NCBI GenBank assembly: GCA_035048485.1
Contig: CM068592.1
Coordinates: 36,898,001-36,962,000 of the forward strand
Direction of reading: 5' to 3'
Origin: Pteria penguin
Lineage: Eukaryota; Mollusca; Bivalvia; Pterioida; Pteriidae
DNA length: 64,000 nucleotides
The position numbers and the translations under genes are program-made. Positions 1 through 13,715 of the stretch are shown here, piece after piece. Every line of letters starts with the position of its first letter. The stretch's first letter is position 1. Below the pieces are notes generated by a model. It did not search any database. It was not told where the DNA came from and saw nothing but the letters and a program-made list of their open reading frames with translations.

Positions 1-330
1 AGTACCTTATCCACTAGGCGACACCGGCTTAAAGTATGTTGAGTAGAACCCTTCATGAAAGTACCGTTATCATACGTACCACATAACTGTGTATCTTTAT
101 CAAAATTTGAAGGTATCTGAAGAGGTTAACATACGTCGGTCATGTTTGCGTATAAATTTCAAAGGAATAAAATACATTATTGAAATGATACAGATATGTT
201 TTATCGATGTGTTTAGGGTGAATATAGAAGCGAAATGAAATGTCAGATAAGATGTACTCAGTTTAATAAAGTTTCTTAATAAGAGAGAACATTATACTGA
301 AATAACAATCGGATCACTTTGGACCGTCAG
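1..330. other. AT-rich stretch, no gene seen
   Basis: No open frame, RNA gene or clear repeat is visible before the minisatellite begins. Confidence 0.5.
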
Positions 331-1128
331 TATTCTATTCAGTTGTCCCATAGAATCCCATAGCACTTCACTCATACATTTCAAAAGTTACCTCTTAAAA
401 TCCCCATAGCGTTTCACTCATACGATACCAAAGATTACTTCTTACAATCACTTTTACTCATATACTACCGAAAGATAATCCATAGAATCCCATGAGATTT
501 CGCTCATAGATTTTCAAAGTTACCCTTAAAATCCCATAACATTTCATTCGTACATTACCGAAACCTACACCATGGTATTCCATACCACTTCACTCATACA
601 TTACAGAAACTTACATCATTGAATTCCATAGCACTTTACTTATACATGTACTCCTACATTACGGAAACGTACACTATTGAATCCCATAGCACTTCGCTCC
701 TACATTACGGAAACGAACACTATAGAATCCCATAGCACTTCGCTCATACATTACGGAAACGTACACTATAGAATCCCATAGCACTTCGCTCATACATTAC
801 GGAAACGTACACTATAGAATCCCATAGCACTTCGCTCATACATTACGGAAACTTACACTATAGAATCCCATAGCACTTCGCTCATACATTACGGAAACTT
901 ACACTATAGAATCCCATAGCACTTCGCTCATACATTACGGAAACTTACGCCATGGTATCACATACACTTTACTCATACATTACGGACACTTACGCCATGG
1001 TATCACATACACTTTACTCATACATTACGGAAACTTACGCCATGGAATCACAGCACTTTACTCATACATTACAGAAACTTACACTTTGAAATCCCATAGC
1101 ACTTTTCTCATACGTAACTGAATATTAC
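331..1128. repeat. 46-bp minisatellite array
   Basis: Tandem copies contain 'cccatagcacttcgctcat' followed by 'acattacggaaac'. Spacing between copies is exactly 46 bp in the well-preserved core (about 660-950). Copies become degenerate toward both ends, where short indels appear. No coding potential. Confidence 0.88.
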
Positions 1129-1650
1129 CCCTTAAGAATAGTAGATACAATAGCATTTCACCTTCACTCGGAAATATTTCATTTATATAGACCGGGACAA
1201 TACATTCATAATGTACATGTATAGTACAATGTAGTAGAAAAGAAGTGATTGTTATGAATGTTTAGAGCTGTTTTACTGGTTTTGTGTACATAATGGAGTA
1301 TATGTATATGCCATATTGCATGGCATTAAATCCTTTACAAGTGTGCTTTGTTTGTCTGTACCAGAGATTGGTTATCTGTCTGTCCAACCGTATCTCTGTA
1401 TGTCTGCATGAACTTAGCCGCTCGTTTTATCTTACACCATTACAAATACCGATGATTTGATGGTTGTATGTGCAAGGATATGATTAGTAATTGTGCGACT
1501 GGGTTGTGTTGCACATGATATTTTGTTAAGTTTGGGTAAAAAGAAGGTCATGTGGTCGAAACCTATTATCAAGGTCATGTAGTCAAAACCAATAGTAGCA
1601 ACAGGAAGACCTTGCTGTTTGTAGTAATGCATGTGAAGTATCAAAACTGC
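1129..1650. other. Unique AT-rich spacer
   Basis: No recognisable gene or repeat. Short open frames on both strands have no protein-like composition. Confidence 0.4.
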
Positions 1651-2345
1651 TATGAATTATATATAACTAACAGGCAGGAAAGAAGAGTCATTGTCAAGGC
1701 CACTGTACACGAGCATGGTTCTCCGAAGTGTATGCCATACAGTAATTATCTTTATAGATAACTTACAGGCAGGAAAGGGGAGTTAATGTCAAAACCACTG
1801 TACACGAGTTAATGTCAAGGCCACTGTACACGAGCATGGGACTCCAAAGCGTATGGCATTCAGTAATATCTTTACAGATAACTTACAGGCAGGATGGGGA
1901 ATTAATGTCAAGCCACTGTACACGAGCATGGGACTCCAAATCGTATGACATTAAGTAATATCTTTATAGATAACTAACAGGTAGGGTGGGGGAGTTAATG
2001 TCAAGGCCACTGTACACGAGCATGGGACTCCAAAGCGTATGGCATTCAGTAATATCTTTATAGATATCTAACAGGCAGGGAGGGGGAGTGAATGTCAAGG
2101 TCACTGTACACGAGCATGGGACTCCAAAGCGTATGGCATTCAGTAAAATCTTTACAGATAACTAACAGGTAGGGTGGGGGAGTTAATGTCAAATGGATGG
2201 GGGCAGTTAAAGTGTATGCCTTTCAATAATAATCTTTATGATAACTAAAAGGCAGGGGGAGGGAGTTAATGTCAAGTGGTGGGGGAAGTTAAAGTGTATG
2301 CCATTATATGATTATCTTTATAGACAACTAAAAGGTAAGGGGGGG
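1651..2345. repeat. 94-bp minisatellite array
   Basis: About seven copies of a unit containing 'gccactgtacacgagcat' and 'gatAACTaacaggcaggg', spaced 94 bp in the core (2001 to 2095). The last two copies are shortened and carry 'gtgggggaagttaaagtg' in place of the middle portion. Confidence 0.85.
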
Positions 2346-3010
2346 GGAGTTAATGATCTATGCAGAGGTCAGAACATGCAGTTTAACATACACTTAAAGC
2401 AATGTTACAAACGCTGTCTCCCATATCATACATTTAATATAATAATAAGTGTAGGAACATGTATCACAGACATTCGTTTGAGACAAAAACATTCAGAAGG
2501 TTATCACAGACTTTGTGAGCGAAATAGCAATAGATATACACGATCACTTCAGTATATACAGATACATTGAAGGAATAATGCCCTGAATAAATAAATAAAT
2601 AAATGAAATTTTAAAAAGTATGTATGAAGAACATAACTGTGTCTTGAGATTAAAATCGAATTATTCCACTACAAATTCAGAATGCTTTCTTTACCATATG
2701 TTGCTATAGTTATCCATAGTGCTCCAAATAAATAATTCACTTTCAAAGTTACATTGGAACATCGGAAGTAAGTGAAAATAAATAATGCACTCTCAAATTT
2801 GAACATGGAAATAAATTTGAAATAAATATCTTTCAGAATTAATTGGACCAGTAAATCAGTTGCGTAAGAATGATTGTTAACAATATGATGAACAATTCTA
2901 TATAACACTAAATATTTAATCTATATTTAATACTAAATATTTGCCGCCAATGTCAATAATTGTCATTTACGAGCGACATTTTACCTTCTTTTTATATCAT
3001 CGCTTGTCTT
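2346..3010. other. AT-rich spacer with a short (AAAT)n tract
   Basis: Holds an (AAAT)n tract near 2586-2603 and otherwise AT-rich DNA. It lies downstream of the minus-strand exon ending at 3237, so part of it may be that gene's 3' flank. No gene seen. Confidence 0.4.
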
Positions 3011-3014
3011 ATTT

Positions 3015-3020
3015 TTTATT
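3015..3020 (-). terminator. Candidate poly(A) signal AATAAA
   Basis: On the minus strand AATAAA falls about 217 bases after the stop codon of the exon at 3237-3488, a plausible 3' UTR length. The hexamer is common in AT-rich DNA, so position is the only support. Confidence 0.3.
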
Positions 3021-3236
3021 CTTTGATGCTTTAGACGTCTGCAGCTTTGGTATTGAAAGCGAGAAAAAGTTGTATATATTCCTTTGAAGTAAAACTTTTC
3101 ATGATTTTTTCTTGCATCATAAAATAGTTCATCAATTATGGAAAACAATAGATAAGACCTATTTATATGTATATGAACAATATGTATGCAAGAGAGGAGC
3201 CGTCTGGTGCATCGGTTCCTACAGCCCGTCTTGAAT

Positions 3237-3488
3237 TTAGAAGTAATGGTGGGCGAAGTGGGTGGCTTGATGCCCGGATGTCCCTGTGTGTGTGGTCGGC
3301 GCCGCCTTGCGTTTACTGGGACCAGCGTCTACAAGTTCCATCGCCCACGTGCCGGATGGGTTAGGCTTCTTAGGATTGTAAGCAAAGCAACACCGCCAGA
3401 ACACACATATAACCACGATGATGAGAATCAGGAAAGCCAATCCACCCAACAATCCGTACATCATCTCTTCGCGAACTTTAATACTCAT
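3237..3488 (-). CDS. Terminal exon of a small single-pass membrane protein, unrecognised
   Basis: The exon codes for about 83 residues ending at TAA (3237-3239). It begins right after a good 3' splice site on the minus strand (pyrimidine-rich tract ending 'tttttattgcag', AG at 3489-3490), so the reading frame continues from an upstream exon at higher coordinates and the first ATG is probably not the initiator. A hydrophobic segment of about 22 residues starts near residue 10 ([19 protein letters not shown]). It is followed by a juxtamembrane RCCF, where the two cysteines could be palmitoylated, and a basic, Pro/Thr/His-rich tail ([19 protein letters not shown], ending FAHHYF). GC content is clearly higher than in the surroundings. 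This looks like the transmembrane segment plus cytoplasmic tail of a type I protein. I do not recognise the family. The exon is followed upstream by a 104-bp (AT)n tract inside the intron. Confidence 0.6.
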   Translation of the reverse strand: MSIKVREEMMYGLLGGLAFLILIIVVICVFWRCCFAYNPKKPNPSGTWAMELVDAGPSKRKAAPTTHTGTSGHQATHFAHHYF

Positions 3489-3522
3489 CTGCAATAAAAA
3501 TCGTACAAGATTTTGTTTATAT

Positions 3523-3639
<117 letters not shown>

Positions 3640-5626
3640 ACACCTTGTAACCTTACATTCTTCATCCAACCTATTGACATGTTATATATTATTTATGCAA
3701 TAACGAGTCATGTAGATCTTTATCCTGTGAATGTGCTGCCTTTGCGGCGAGTAGGAAAGAGGGTCAACATATCTGTCACCCAGTCCAACTGAGGGACTAT
3801 TGCAGTAAGCAGGCAAGAGGGCCAATAAACCTGTCACCTAGTCCAACTGAGAGACTTTTGCAATGAGCAGGCAAGAGGGCCAATAAACCTGTCACCCAAT
3901 CCAACTGTGCGACTTTTGCAGTGAGCAGGAAGGGAAGGGGGCAATAAGCATGTCATCCAGTCCAACTGAGAGATGTTTGCAGTAAGCAGGAAAGAGGGCC
4001 AATGAACTTGTCACCCTGTTCAACTGTCCGACTTTTGCAGTGAGCAGGAAGGAGGACCAATAAACCAGTCAACCAGCCCAACTAAGGGACGTTTGCAGTG
4101 AGCAGGAAAGAAGGCAAGCAAACCTGTCACTCAGTCCAACTAAGGGGATTTTGTAATGAATAAGGAGGCGGGCCAACAATCCTGTCACCTAGTACAACTG
4201 TGGGACGTTTGCAGTGAGTAAGAAGGCGACCAATGAACCTGTCACCCAGTCTTATTGTGGGACTTTTTTAGTGAATCAGGAAAGAGGGCCAATACTCCTA
4301 TCACCCAATCTAACTGAGGGACGGTAGCAATGAGAAGGAAGGCGGGCCAAAAAACCTGTCAACCAGTTCAACTGAGGGACGTTAGCAGTGAGCAGGAAGG
4401 TGGGCCAATGAATTTGTCACCCAGTCCAACTGAGGGACTTTTAGAGTGAGTAAAAAGGCATAACAATAAACTTGTCTTCCAGTCCAACTGTGGGACTTTT
4501 GCAGTAAGCAGGAAGGCTGGCCAATACACCAGTCAACTAGTCCAACTGACAGACGTTTGCAGTAAGCAGGAAGAAGGGCAAACAAACCTGTCACCCAGTC
4601 CAACTGAGGGAATTTTGCAATGAGTAAGGAGGCGGGCCAACAATCCTGTCACCCAGTACAACTGTTGGACTTCTGCAGCGAGCAGGAAAGAGTTCCAATA
4701 AACCTATTACCCATTCCAACTGAGGGACGTTTGCAGTGAGCAGGAAGGCGGGCCAATAAATTTGTCACCCAGTCCAACTGAGGGACTTTTGCAGTAAGCA
4801 GGAAAAAGGGCCAACAAACCTATCACCCATTCAAACTGAGGGACGTTTGCAGTGAGTAAGTAGGCGGCCAATAAACATGTCACCTCGTACAACTGAGGTA
4901 CGTTAGCAGTGAGCAGGTAGGCGGCCCAACAAACCTTTCACCCAGTCCAACTGAGGAACTTTTGCAGTGAGCAGGAAGGCGGGCCAATAAACATGCCACC
5001 CAGTCCAACTGAGGGGCTTTTGCAGTGAGCAGGAAAGAAGGCAAACAAACCTGTCACTCAGTCCAAGTGGGGGAATTTTGCGATGAGTAATGAGACGGGT
5101 CAACAATCCTGTCACCCAGTAAAACTGTGGGACTTTTGCAGCGAGCAGGAAAGAGTTCCAATAAACCTCTCACCCATTCCAACTGAGGGACGTTTGCAGT
5201 GAGCAGGAAGGCGGGCCAATAAACCTGTCACCCAGTCCAACTGAGTGGCTTTGCAGTGAGCAGGAAAACCTGTCACCCAGTCCAATTGAGGGACGTTTGT
5301 AATGAGAAGGAAGGCGGGCCAAGAAACCTGTCACCCAGTCCAACCGAAGGACTTTTGCAGTGAGCAGGAGGGCAGGCCAATAAACCAGTCACCCAGTTCA
5401 ACTAAGGGACTTTTGCAGTGAATACGAAGGTGGCCAAAAGACCTGTCACCCAATCCAACTGAGGGACTATTGCAGTCAGTAAGAAGGTGACAAATAAACC
5501 TGTGAATGTGCTACCTTTGCGGTGAGTAGGAAACGGGGTCGACATATCTATCACCTAGTCCAACTGAGGGACGTTTGCAGTGAGCAGGAAATTTAAGAGG
5601 GCCAACAACCCTGTCACCCAGTCCAA

Positions 5627-7065
5627 TTGTGGTACTTTTGCAGTGAGTCAGGAAAAAGGGCCAAGAATCTTGGTACCAAGTTCAACTGTGGGACTTTTGC
5701 AATGAGTCAGGAAAGAGGGCCAAAATCCTATCACCCAGTCCAACTGAGGGACTTTTGCAGTGAGTCAGGGCGCGGGCCAATCAACATGTCACCCAGTCCA
5801 CTTGAGGGACTTTTGCAGTGAGCAGGAATGCGGGCCAATAAATCTGTCACCCAGTCTAACTTAGGACATTTGCAGTGAGCAGGAAAGAGGGCCAATAAAC
5901 CTGTCATCAAGTCCAACTGAGGGACGTTTGCAGTGAGCAGGAAGGTGGACCAATAAACTTGTCACCCAGTCCAACTGAGGACTTTTGCAGTGGGCAGGAA
6001 GGCAAGCCAATAAACTTATTACCCAGTTCAACTGAGGGACGTTTGCAGTGAGCAGGAAGGAGGACCAATGAACCTGTCACCCAGTCCAACTAAGGAACGT
6101 TTGCAGTGAGTCAGGAAGGAGGACCAATGAACCTGTCAACCAGTCCAATTGAGGGACGTTTGCAGTGAGCAGGAAGGAGGACCAATGAACCTGTCACCCA
6201 GTCCAACTAAGAGTCGTTTGCAGTGAGTCAGGACGCGGGCCAATAAACGTCACCCAGTCCAACTGAGGGACTTTTGCAGTGAGCAGGAATGCGGGCCAAT
6301 AAATCTGTCACCCAGTCTAACTTAGGACATTTGCAGTGAGCAGGAAAGAGGGCCAATAAACCTGTCATCAAGTCCAACTGAGGGACGTTTGCAGTGAGCA
6401 GGAAGGTGGACCAATAAACTTGTCACCCAGTCCAAATGAGGACTTTTGCAGTGGGCAGGAAGGCAAGCCAATAAACTTATTACCAAGTTCAACTGAGGGA
6501 CGTTTGCAGTGAGCAGGAAGGAGGACCAATGAACCTGTCACCCAGTCCAACTAAGGAACGTTTGCAGTGAGTCAGGAAGGAGGACCAATGAACCTGTCAC
6601 CCAATCCAACTGAGGGACGTTTGCAGTGAGCAGGAAGGTGGACCAATAAACTTGTCACCCAGTCCAAATGAGGACTTTTGCAGTGGGCAGGAAGGCAAGC
6701 CAATAAACTTATTACCCAGTTCAACTGAGGGACTTTTGCAGTGAGCAGGAAGGAGGACCAAGGAACCTGTCACCCAATCCAACCGAAGGACTTTTGCAGT
6801 GAGCAGGAGGGCAGGCCAATAAACCAGTCACCCAGTTCAACTAAGGGACTTTTGCAGTGAATACGAAGGTGGCCAAAAGACCTGTCACCCAATCCAACTG
6901 AGGGACTATTGCAGTCAGTAAGAAGGCGACAAATAAACCTGTGAATGTGCTACCTTTGCGGTGAGTAGGAAACGGGGTCGACATATCTATCACCTAGTCC
7001 AACTGAGGGACGTTTGCAGTGAGCAGGAAATTTAAGAGGGCCAACAACCCTGTCACCCAGTCCAA
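5627..7065. repeat. Higher-order repeat copy A, 1439 bp
   Basis: This is the first recurrence of the monomer set that starts with the variant 'ccaattgtggtactttt'. It is longer than the later copies by 276 bp. Positions 5340-5626 and 6779-7065 match each other, so the 1439-bp spacing also links these flanking blocks. Confidence 0.8.
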
Positions 7066-8228
7066 TTGTGGTACTTTTGCAGTGAGTCAGGAAAAAGGGC
7101 CAAGAATCTTGGTACCAAGTTCAACTGTGGGACTTTTGCAATGAGTCAGGAAAGAGGGCCAAAATCCTATCACCCAGTCCAACTGAGGGACTTTTGCAGT
7201 GAGTCAGGGCGCGGGCCAATAAACATGTCACCCAGTCCAACTGAGGGACTTTTGCAGTGAGCAGGAATGCGGGCCAATAAATCTGTCACCCAGTCTAACT
7301 TAAGACATTTGCAGTGAGCAGGAAAGAGGGCCAATAAACCTGTCATCAAGTCCAACTGAGGGACGTTTGCAGTGAGCAGGAAGGTGGACCAATAAACTTG
7401 TCACCCAGTCCAACTGAGGACTTTTGCAGTGGGCAGGAAGGCAAGCCAATAAACTTATTACCCAGTTCAACTGAGGGACGTTTGCAGTGAGCAGGAAGGA
7501 GGACCAATGAACCTGTCACCCAGTCCAACTAAGGAACGTTTGCAGTGAGTCAGGAAGGAGGACCAATGAACCTGTCAACCAGTCCAATTGAGGGACGTTT
7601 GCAGTGAGCAGGAAGGAGGACCAATGAACCTGTCACCCAGTCCAACTAAGAGTCGTTTGCAGTGAGTCAGGACGCGGGCCAATAAACGTCACCCAGTCCA
7701 ACTGAGGGACTTTTGCAGTGAGCAGGAATGCGGGCCAATAAATCTGTCACCCAGTCTAACTTAGGACATTTGCAGTGAGCAGGAAAGAGGGCCAATAAAC
7801 CTGTCATCAAGTCCAACTGAGGGACGTTTGCAGTGAGCAGGAAGGTGGACCAATAAACTTGTCACCCAGTCCAAATGAGGACTTTTGCAGTGGGCAGGAA
7901 GGCAAGCCAATAAACTTATTACCCAGTTCAACTGAGGGACGTTTGCAGTGAGCAGGAAGGAGGACCAATGAACCTGTCACCCAGTCCAACTAAGGAACGT
8001 TTGCAGTGAGTCAGGAAGGAGGACCAATGAACCTGTCACCCAGTCCAACTAAGGAACGTTTGCAGTGAGTCAGGAAGGAGGACCAATGAACCTGTCACCC
8101 AATCCAACTGAGGGACGTTTGCAGTGAGCAGGAAGGAGGACCAATGAATCTATCACCTAGTCCAACTGAGGGACGTTTGCAGTGAGCAGGAAATTTAAGA
8201 GGGCCAACAACCCTGTCACCCAGTCCAA
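7066..8228. repeat. Higher-order repeat copy B, 1163 bp
   Basis: Twenty monomers in a fixed order of variants. Diagnostic variants such as 'taacttaagacattt' recur at the same offset in the next two copies. Confidence 0.87.
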
Positions 8229-9391
8229 TTGTGGTACTTTTGCAGTGAGTCAGGAAAAAGGGCCAAGAATCTTGGTACCAAGTTCAACTGTGGGACTTTT
8301 GCAATGAGTCAGGAAAGAGGGCCAAAATCCTATCACCCAGTCCAACTGAGGGACTTTTGCAGTGAGTCAGGGCGCGGGCCAATAAACATGTCACCCAGTC
8401 CAACTGAGGGACTTTTGCAGTGAGCAGGAATGCGGGCCAATAAATCTGTCACCCAGTCTAACTTAAGACATTTGCAGTGAGCAGGAAAGAGGGCCAATAA
8501 ACCTGTCATCAAGTCCAACTGAGGGACGTTTGCAGTGAGCAGGAAGGTGGACCAATAAACTTGTCACCCAGTCCAACTGAGGACTTTTGCAGTGGGCAGG
8601 AAGGCAAGCCAATAAACTTATTACCCAGTTCAACTGAGGGACGTTTGCAGTGAGCAGGAAGGAGGACCAATGAACCTGTCACCCAGTCCAACTAAGGAAC
8701 GTTTGCAGTGAGTCAGGAAGGAGGACCAATGAACCTGTCAACCAGTCCAATTGAGGGACGTTTGCAGTGAGCAGGAAGGAGGACCAATGAACCTGTCACC
8801 CAGTCCAACTAAGAGTCGTTTGCAGTGAGTCAGGACGCGGGCCAATAAACGTCACCCAGTCCAACTGAGGGACTTTTGCAGTGAGCAGGAATGCGGGCCA
8901 ATAAATCTGTCACCCAGTCTAACTTAGGACATTTGCAGTGAGCAGGAAAGAGGGCCAATAAACCTGTCATCAAGTCCAACTGAGGGACGTTTGCAGTGAG
9001 CAGGAAGGTGGACCAATAAACTTGTCACCCAGTCCAAATGAGGACTTTTGCAGTGGGCAGGAAGGCAAGCCAATAAACTTATTACCCAGTTCAACTGAGG
9101 GACGTTTGCAGTGAGCAGGAAGGAGGACCAATGAACCTGTCACCCAGTCCAACTAAGGAACGTTTGCAGTGAGTCAGGAAGGAGGACCAATGAACCTGTC
9201 ACCCAGTCCAACTAAGGAACGTTTGCAGTGAGTCAGGAAGGAGGACCAATGAACCTGTCACCCAATCCAACTGAGGGACGTTTGCAGTGAGCAGGAAGGA
9301 GGACCAATGAATCTATCACCTAGTCCAACTGAGGGACGTTTGCAGTGAGCAGGAAATTTAAGAGGGCCAACAACCCTGTCACCCAGTCCAA
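8229..9391. repeat. Higher-order repeat copy C, 1163 bp
   Basis: By eye nearly indistinguishable from copy B, including the 'aaatttaagagggcc' variant just before its end and the same monomer order. Confidence 0.87.
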
Positions 9392-10500
9392 TTGTGGTAC
9401 TTTTGCAGTGAGTCAGGAAAAAGGGCCAAGAATCTTGGTACCAAGTTCAACTGTGGGACTTTTGCAATGAGTCAGGAAAGAGGGCCAAAATCCTATCACC
9501 CAGTCCAACTGAGGGACTTTTGCAGTGAGTCAGGGCGCGGGCCAATAAACATGTCACCCAGTCCAACTGAGGGACTTTTGCAGTGAGCAGGAATGCGGGC
9601 CAATAAATCTGTCACCCAGTCTAACTTAAGACATTTGCAGTGAGCAGGAAAGAGGGCCAATAAACCTGTCATCAAGTCCAACTGAGGGACGTTTGCAGTG
9701 AGCAGGAAGGTGGACCAATAAACTTGTCACCCAGTCCAACTGAGGACTTTTGCAGTGGGCAGGAAGGCAAGCCAATAAACTTATTACCCAGTTCAACTGA
9801 GGGACGTTTGCAGTGAGCAGGAAGGAGGACCAATGAACCTGTCACCCAGTCCAACTAAGGAACGTTTGCAGTGAGTCAGGAAGGAGGACCAATGAACCTG
9901 TCAACCAGTCCAATTGAGGGACGTTTGCAGTGAGCAGGAAGGAGGACCAATGAACCTGTCACCCAGTCCAACTAAGAGTCGTTTGCAGTGAGTCAGGACG
10001 CGGGCCAATAAACGTCACCCAGTCCAACTGAGGGACTTTTGCAGTGAGCAGGAATGCGGGCCAATAAATCTGTCACCCAGTCTAACTTAGGACATTTGCA
10101 GTGAGCAGGAAAGAGGGCCAATAAATCTGTCATCAAGTCCAACTGAGGGACGTTTGCAGTGAGCAGGAAGGTGGACCAATAAACTTGTCACCCAGTCCAA
10201 ATGAGGACTTTTGCAGTGGGCAGGAAGGCAAGCCAATAAACTTATTACCCAGTTCAACTGAGGGACGTTTGCAGTGAGCAGGAAGGAGGACCAATGAACC
10301 TGTCACCCAGTCCAACTAAGGAACGTTTGCAGTGAGTCAGGAAGGAGGACCAATGAACCTGTCACCCAATCCAACTGAGGGACGTTTGCAGTGAGCAGGA
10401 AGGAGGACCAATGAATCTGTCACCCAGTCCAACTAAGAGGCGTTTGCAGTGAGTCAGGACGCGGGCCAATAAACATGTCACCCAGTCCAAATGAGTGACT
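9392..10500. repeat. Higher-order repeat copy D, partial
   Basis: Same register as copies B and C. It departs near 10370, where the array runs into unique DNA after a last degenerate monomer ('ccaaatgagtgactttg'). Confidence 0.8.
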
Positions 10501-10637
10501 TTGTGTTAGTAAATGAGTGCTCCACCTCAGTAACACATTGCTATGTACTCGAATATTTTCGAACGTTTATGTATTAAGCTTTTCATCTGATTGCTACGAC
10601 AATATGCGGTTTGTCAAATAGACGAGTCAGATTCATA

Positions 10638-11031
10638 TGTTTGCCTTCTAGATCATATGCTGGTGAATTGTCCTTGTTGTTTACCTCTTCTGGGTATACA
10701 CAGTAATGTTTGCCTTCTAGATCATATGCTGGTGAATTGTCCTTGTTGTTTACCTCTTCTGGGGATATACAGTAATGTTTGCCTTCTAGATTATATGCTG
10801 GTGAATCGTCCTTGATGTTTACCTCTTCTGGGTATACACAGTAATGTTTGCCTTCTAGATCATATGCTGGTGAATTGTCCTTGTTGTTTACCTCTTCTGA
10901 GGATACACAGTAATGTTTGCCTTCTAGATTATATGCTGGTGAATTGTCCTTGTTGTTTACCTCTTCTGAGGATACACAGTAATGTTTGCCTTCTAGATTA
11001 TATGCTGGCGAATTGTCCTTGTTGTTTACTT
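10638..11031. repeat. 69-bp minisatellite, six copies
   Basis: Copies start at 10638, 10707, 10776, 10845, 10914 and 10983 with 'tgtttgccttctagat' and end in 'tacctcttctgggtat'. The period is a multiple of 3, so a frame of 23-residue repeats stays open until a substitution gives a stop in copy three. No support for coding. Confidence 0.93.
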
Positions 11032-12110
11032 CTACTATAGAAGACTGACGAACAAAGAGAGTGGAGAATATTTTTGTAAAAGCCCTTTTAAAAAGAAAAT
11101 GTTCTATGTATATAACACATATACTACAACAAACATATAAAAGTTACATGGTTACATTTTTATGCAAACTCTTTATAATCACATTTTGCTGTAATGATAA
11201 AGAGATGATAAATTAAACAAAATTACTGTTTTAATTTTTAACCAGACATGGGTAATACATTTACCATGTTTAAGAAATGTATTTTGATCCTTAAGGTTAA
11301 AATAACATCCGCTTTGGGCTCGTAAGTAAAAATAAAAGGTATTGACATATTGTGAGAGCAAAAACAGAGTTGGTATCAAGTGCCTTGATAAGAATCCCTT
11401 GCTGACCGATCATGCCCAGTCACCACTAGTATACAGGTTAAAAAAGAAAGATTTGTTACCCTATGACTTTCAATAGAACAATAAACAATCGTCACTAAAT
11501 GGGCGAAGTTAACCGATTTACGGTTCATTATCCACAACAACATACCACTAAACATTATTAATAAATCGTCAATAAAGAGATCAAGTATAAATAGGGTTCT
11601 TTAGTATATAGATCATAAAAATAGATATACGAATTGTATTATGGAATAACATTTTCAAATGAAAAAATAATAACAAAAAGCGATATCATTATAAGCCAAC
11701 CGTGCTCCGTCCGTCTGAAAGCGAGCTAAGATCCTTGATCTGTAAGAATATTGACTAGCAGTCAAAAGTTCAGGAAAAGTTAAGACTGGAAACTGTATTC
11801 GTAACGTTATATGACAAATGTTGTTTATTCTTATAGAACTGAATTTAAAAATCTTACTGCGAATGATTTGTACTCCGACGAAATGGATATTACATATGCA
11901 TTATTGATGTTGAAAATTATTGCTAGATGCTATGTAAAAACAAATATTACGAGATTCAAATTCACTAGTTAAAAGTATGAATATTTATTAACCTCCTCTG
12001 TGTGATTTGATAGAGAGATAGCTGTAGCACGATTGATTACCGGACAAGTTTCTGGTTAGCTTTACCGAGGCTAGAAATGTAAAAAGTTTACCGCGATAAA
12101 ATTTTGTAAG
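11032..12110. other. AT-rich unique DNA with a small block B relic
   Basis: No gene seen. Around 11700-11760 is a short piece of the dispersed block B ('ctgaaagcgagctaaga'), in reverse orientation. Confidence 0.45.
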
Positions 12111-13360
<1,250 letters not shown>

Positions 13361-13715
13361 GTGCAAGTCCTTGGTGATTTCTGACATACAGCTTTGCCAT
13401 ATGTCTTCTGTTTTCTCTTTCCAATACATGTTGTTTAGGTTTTGGTCCCAAAGAATACTTCAAATTTTCAGTCATCAAATTAAGTAAATCATTTTAAAAC
13501 TAAGGAGTATCTCCCTCATGAATGGCTCTGTGCTTAGATAGATTCTTTGGTTCACTTTTTTGTCATTTTGGCTTCAACACTACTCTTCAAATATTTATAT
13601 ATTATGAAAATTCCAATCATTCGGCCACGAGCATCACTGAAGAGACATAAGTTGTCGAAATGCACACCTGGTACACAAAATACAAAGGTATATATATTCT
13701 ATATTTCTCATAAAT
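13361..13715 (+). mobile_element. Retroelement 3' region, end of block B plus block C
   Basis: Begins with the end of block B ('cagctttgccatatgtctt') and runs without a break into block C. Block C here includes 'aggagtatctccctcatgaa', 'ggcttcaacac', 'cattcggccacgagcatcac', 'tgaagagacataag' and the terminal 'ttctatatttct'. This copy shows that blocks B and C belong to one element. Sense strand is plus. Confidence 0.75.

Larger units (their letters stand above)
3733..10500. repeat. 58-bp satellite array, about 117 monomers
   Basis: The monomer runs 'gtccaactgagggac', 'ttttgcagtgagcagg', 'aaggcgggccaataaacc', 'tgtcaccca' and totals 58 bp. The part before about 5.3 kb holds divergent monomers. 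From 5.6 kb on, blocks of monomers are repeated as larger near-identical units (see the higher-order copies). Monomer variants include 'gagtcagg' for 'gagcagg' and 'tttaagagggccaac' insertions. Short open frames of 60-64 codons recur every monomer block on both strands and reflect periodicity, not genes. Confidence 0.95.

Noticed and set aside
5627..10315. Repeated 60-64-codon genes on both strands
   Set aside because: They recur at exactly the satellite register, many use non-ATG starts, and show no protein-like composition.
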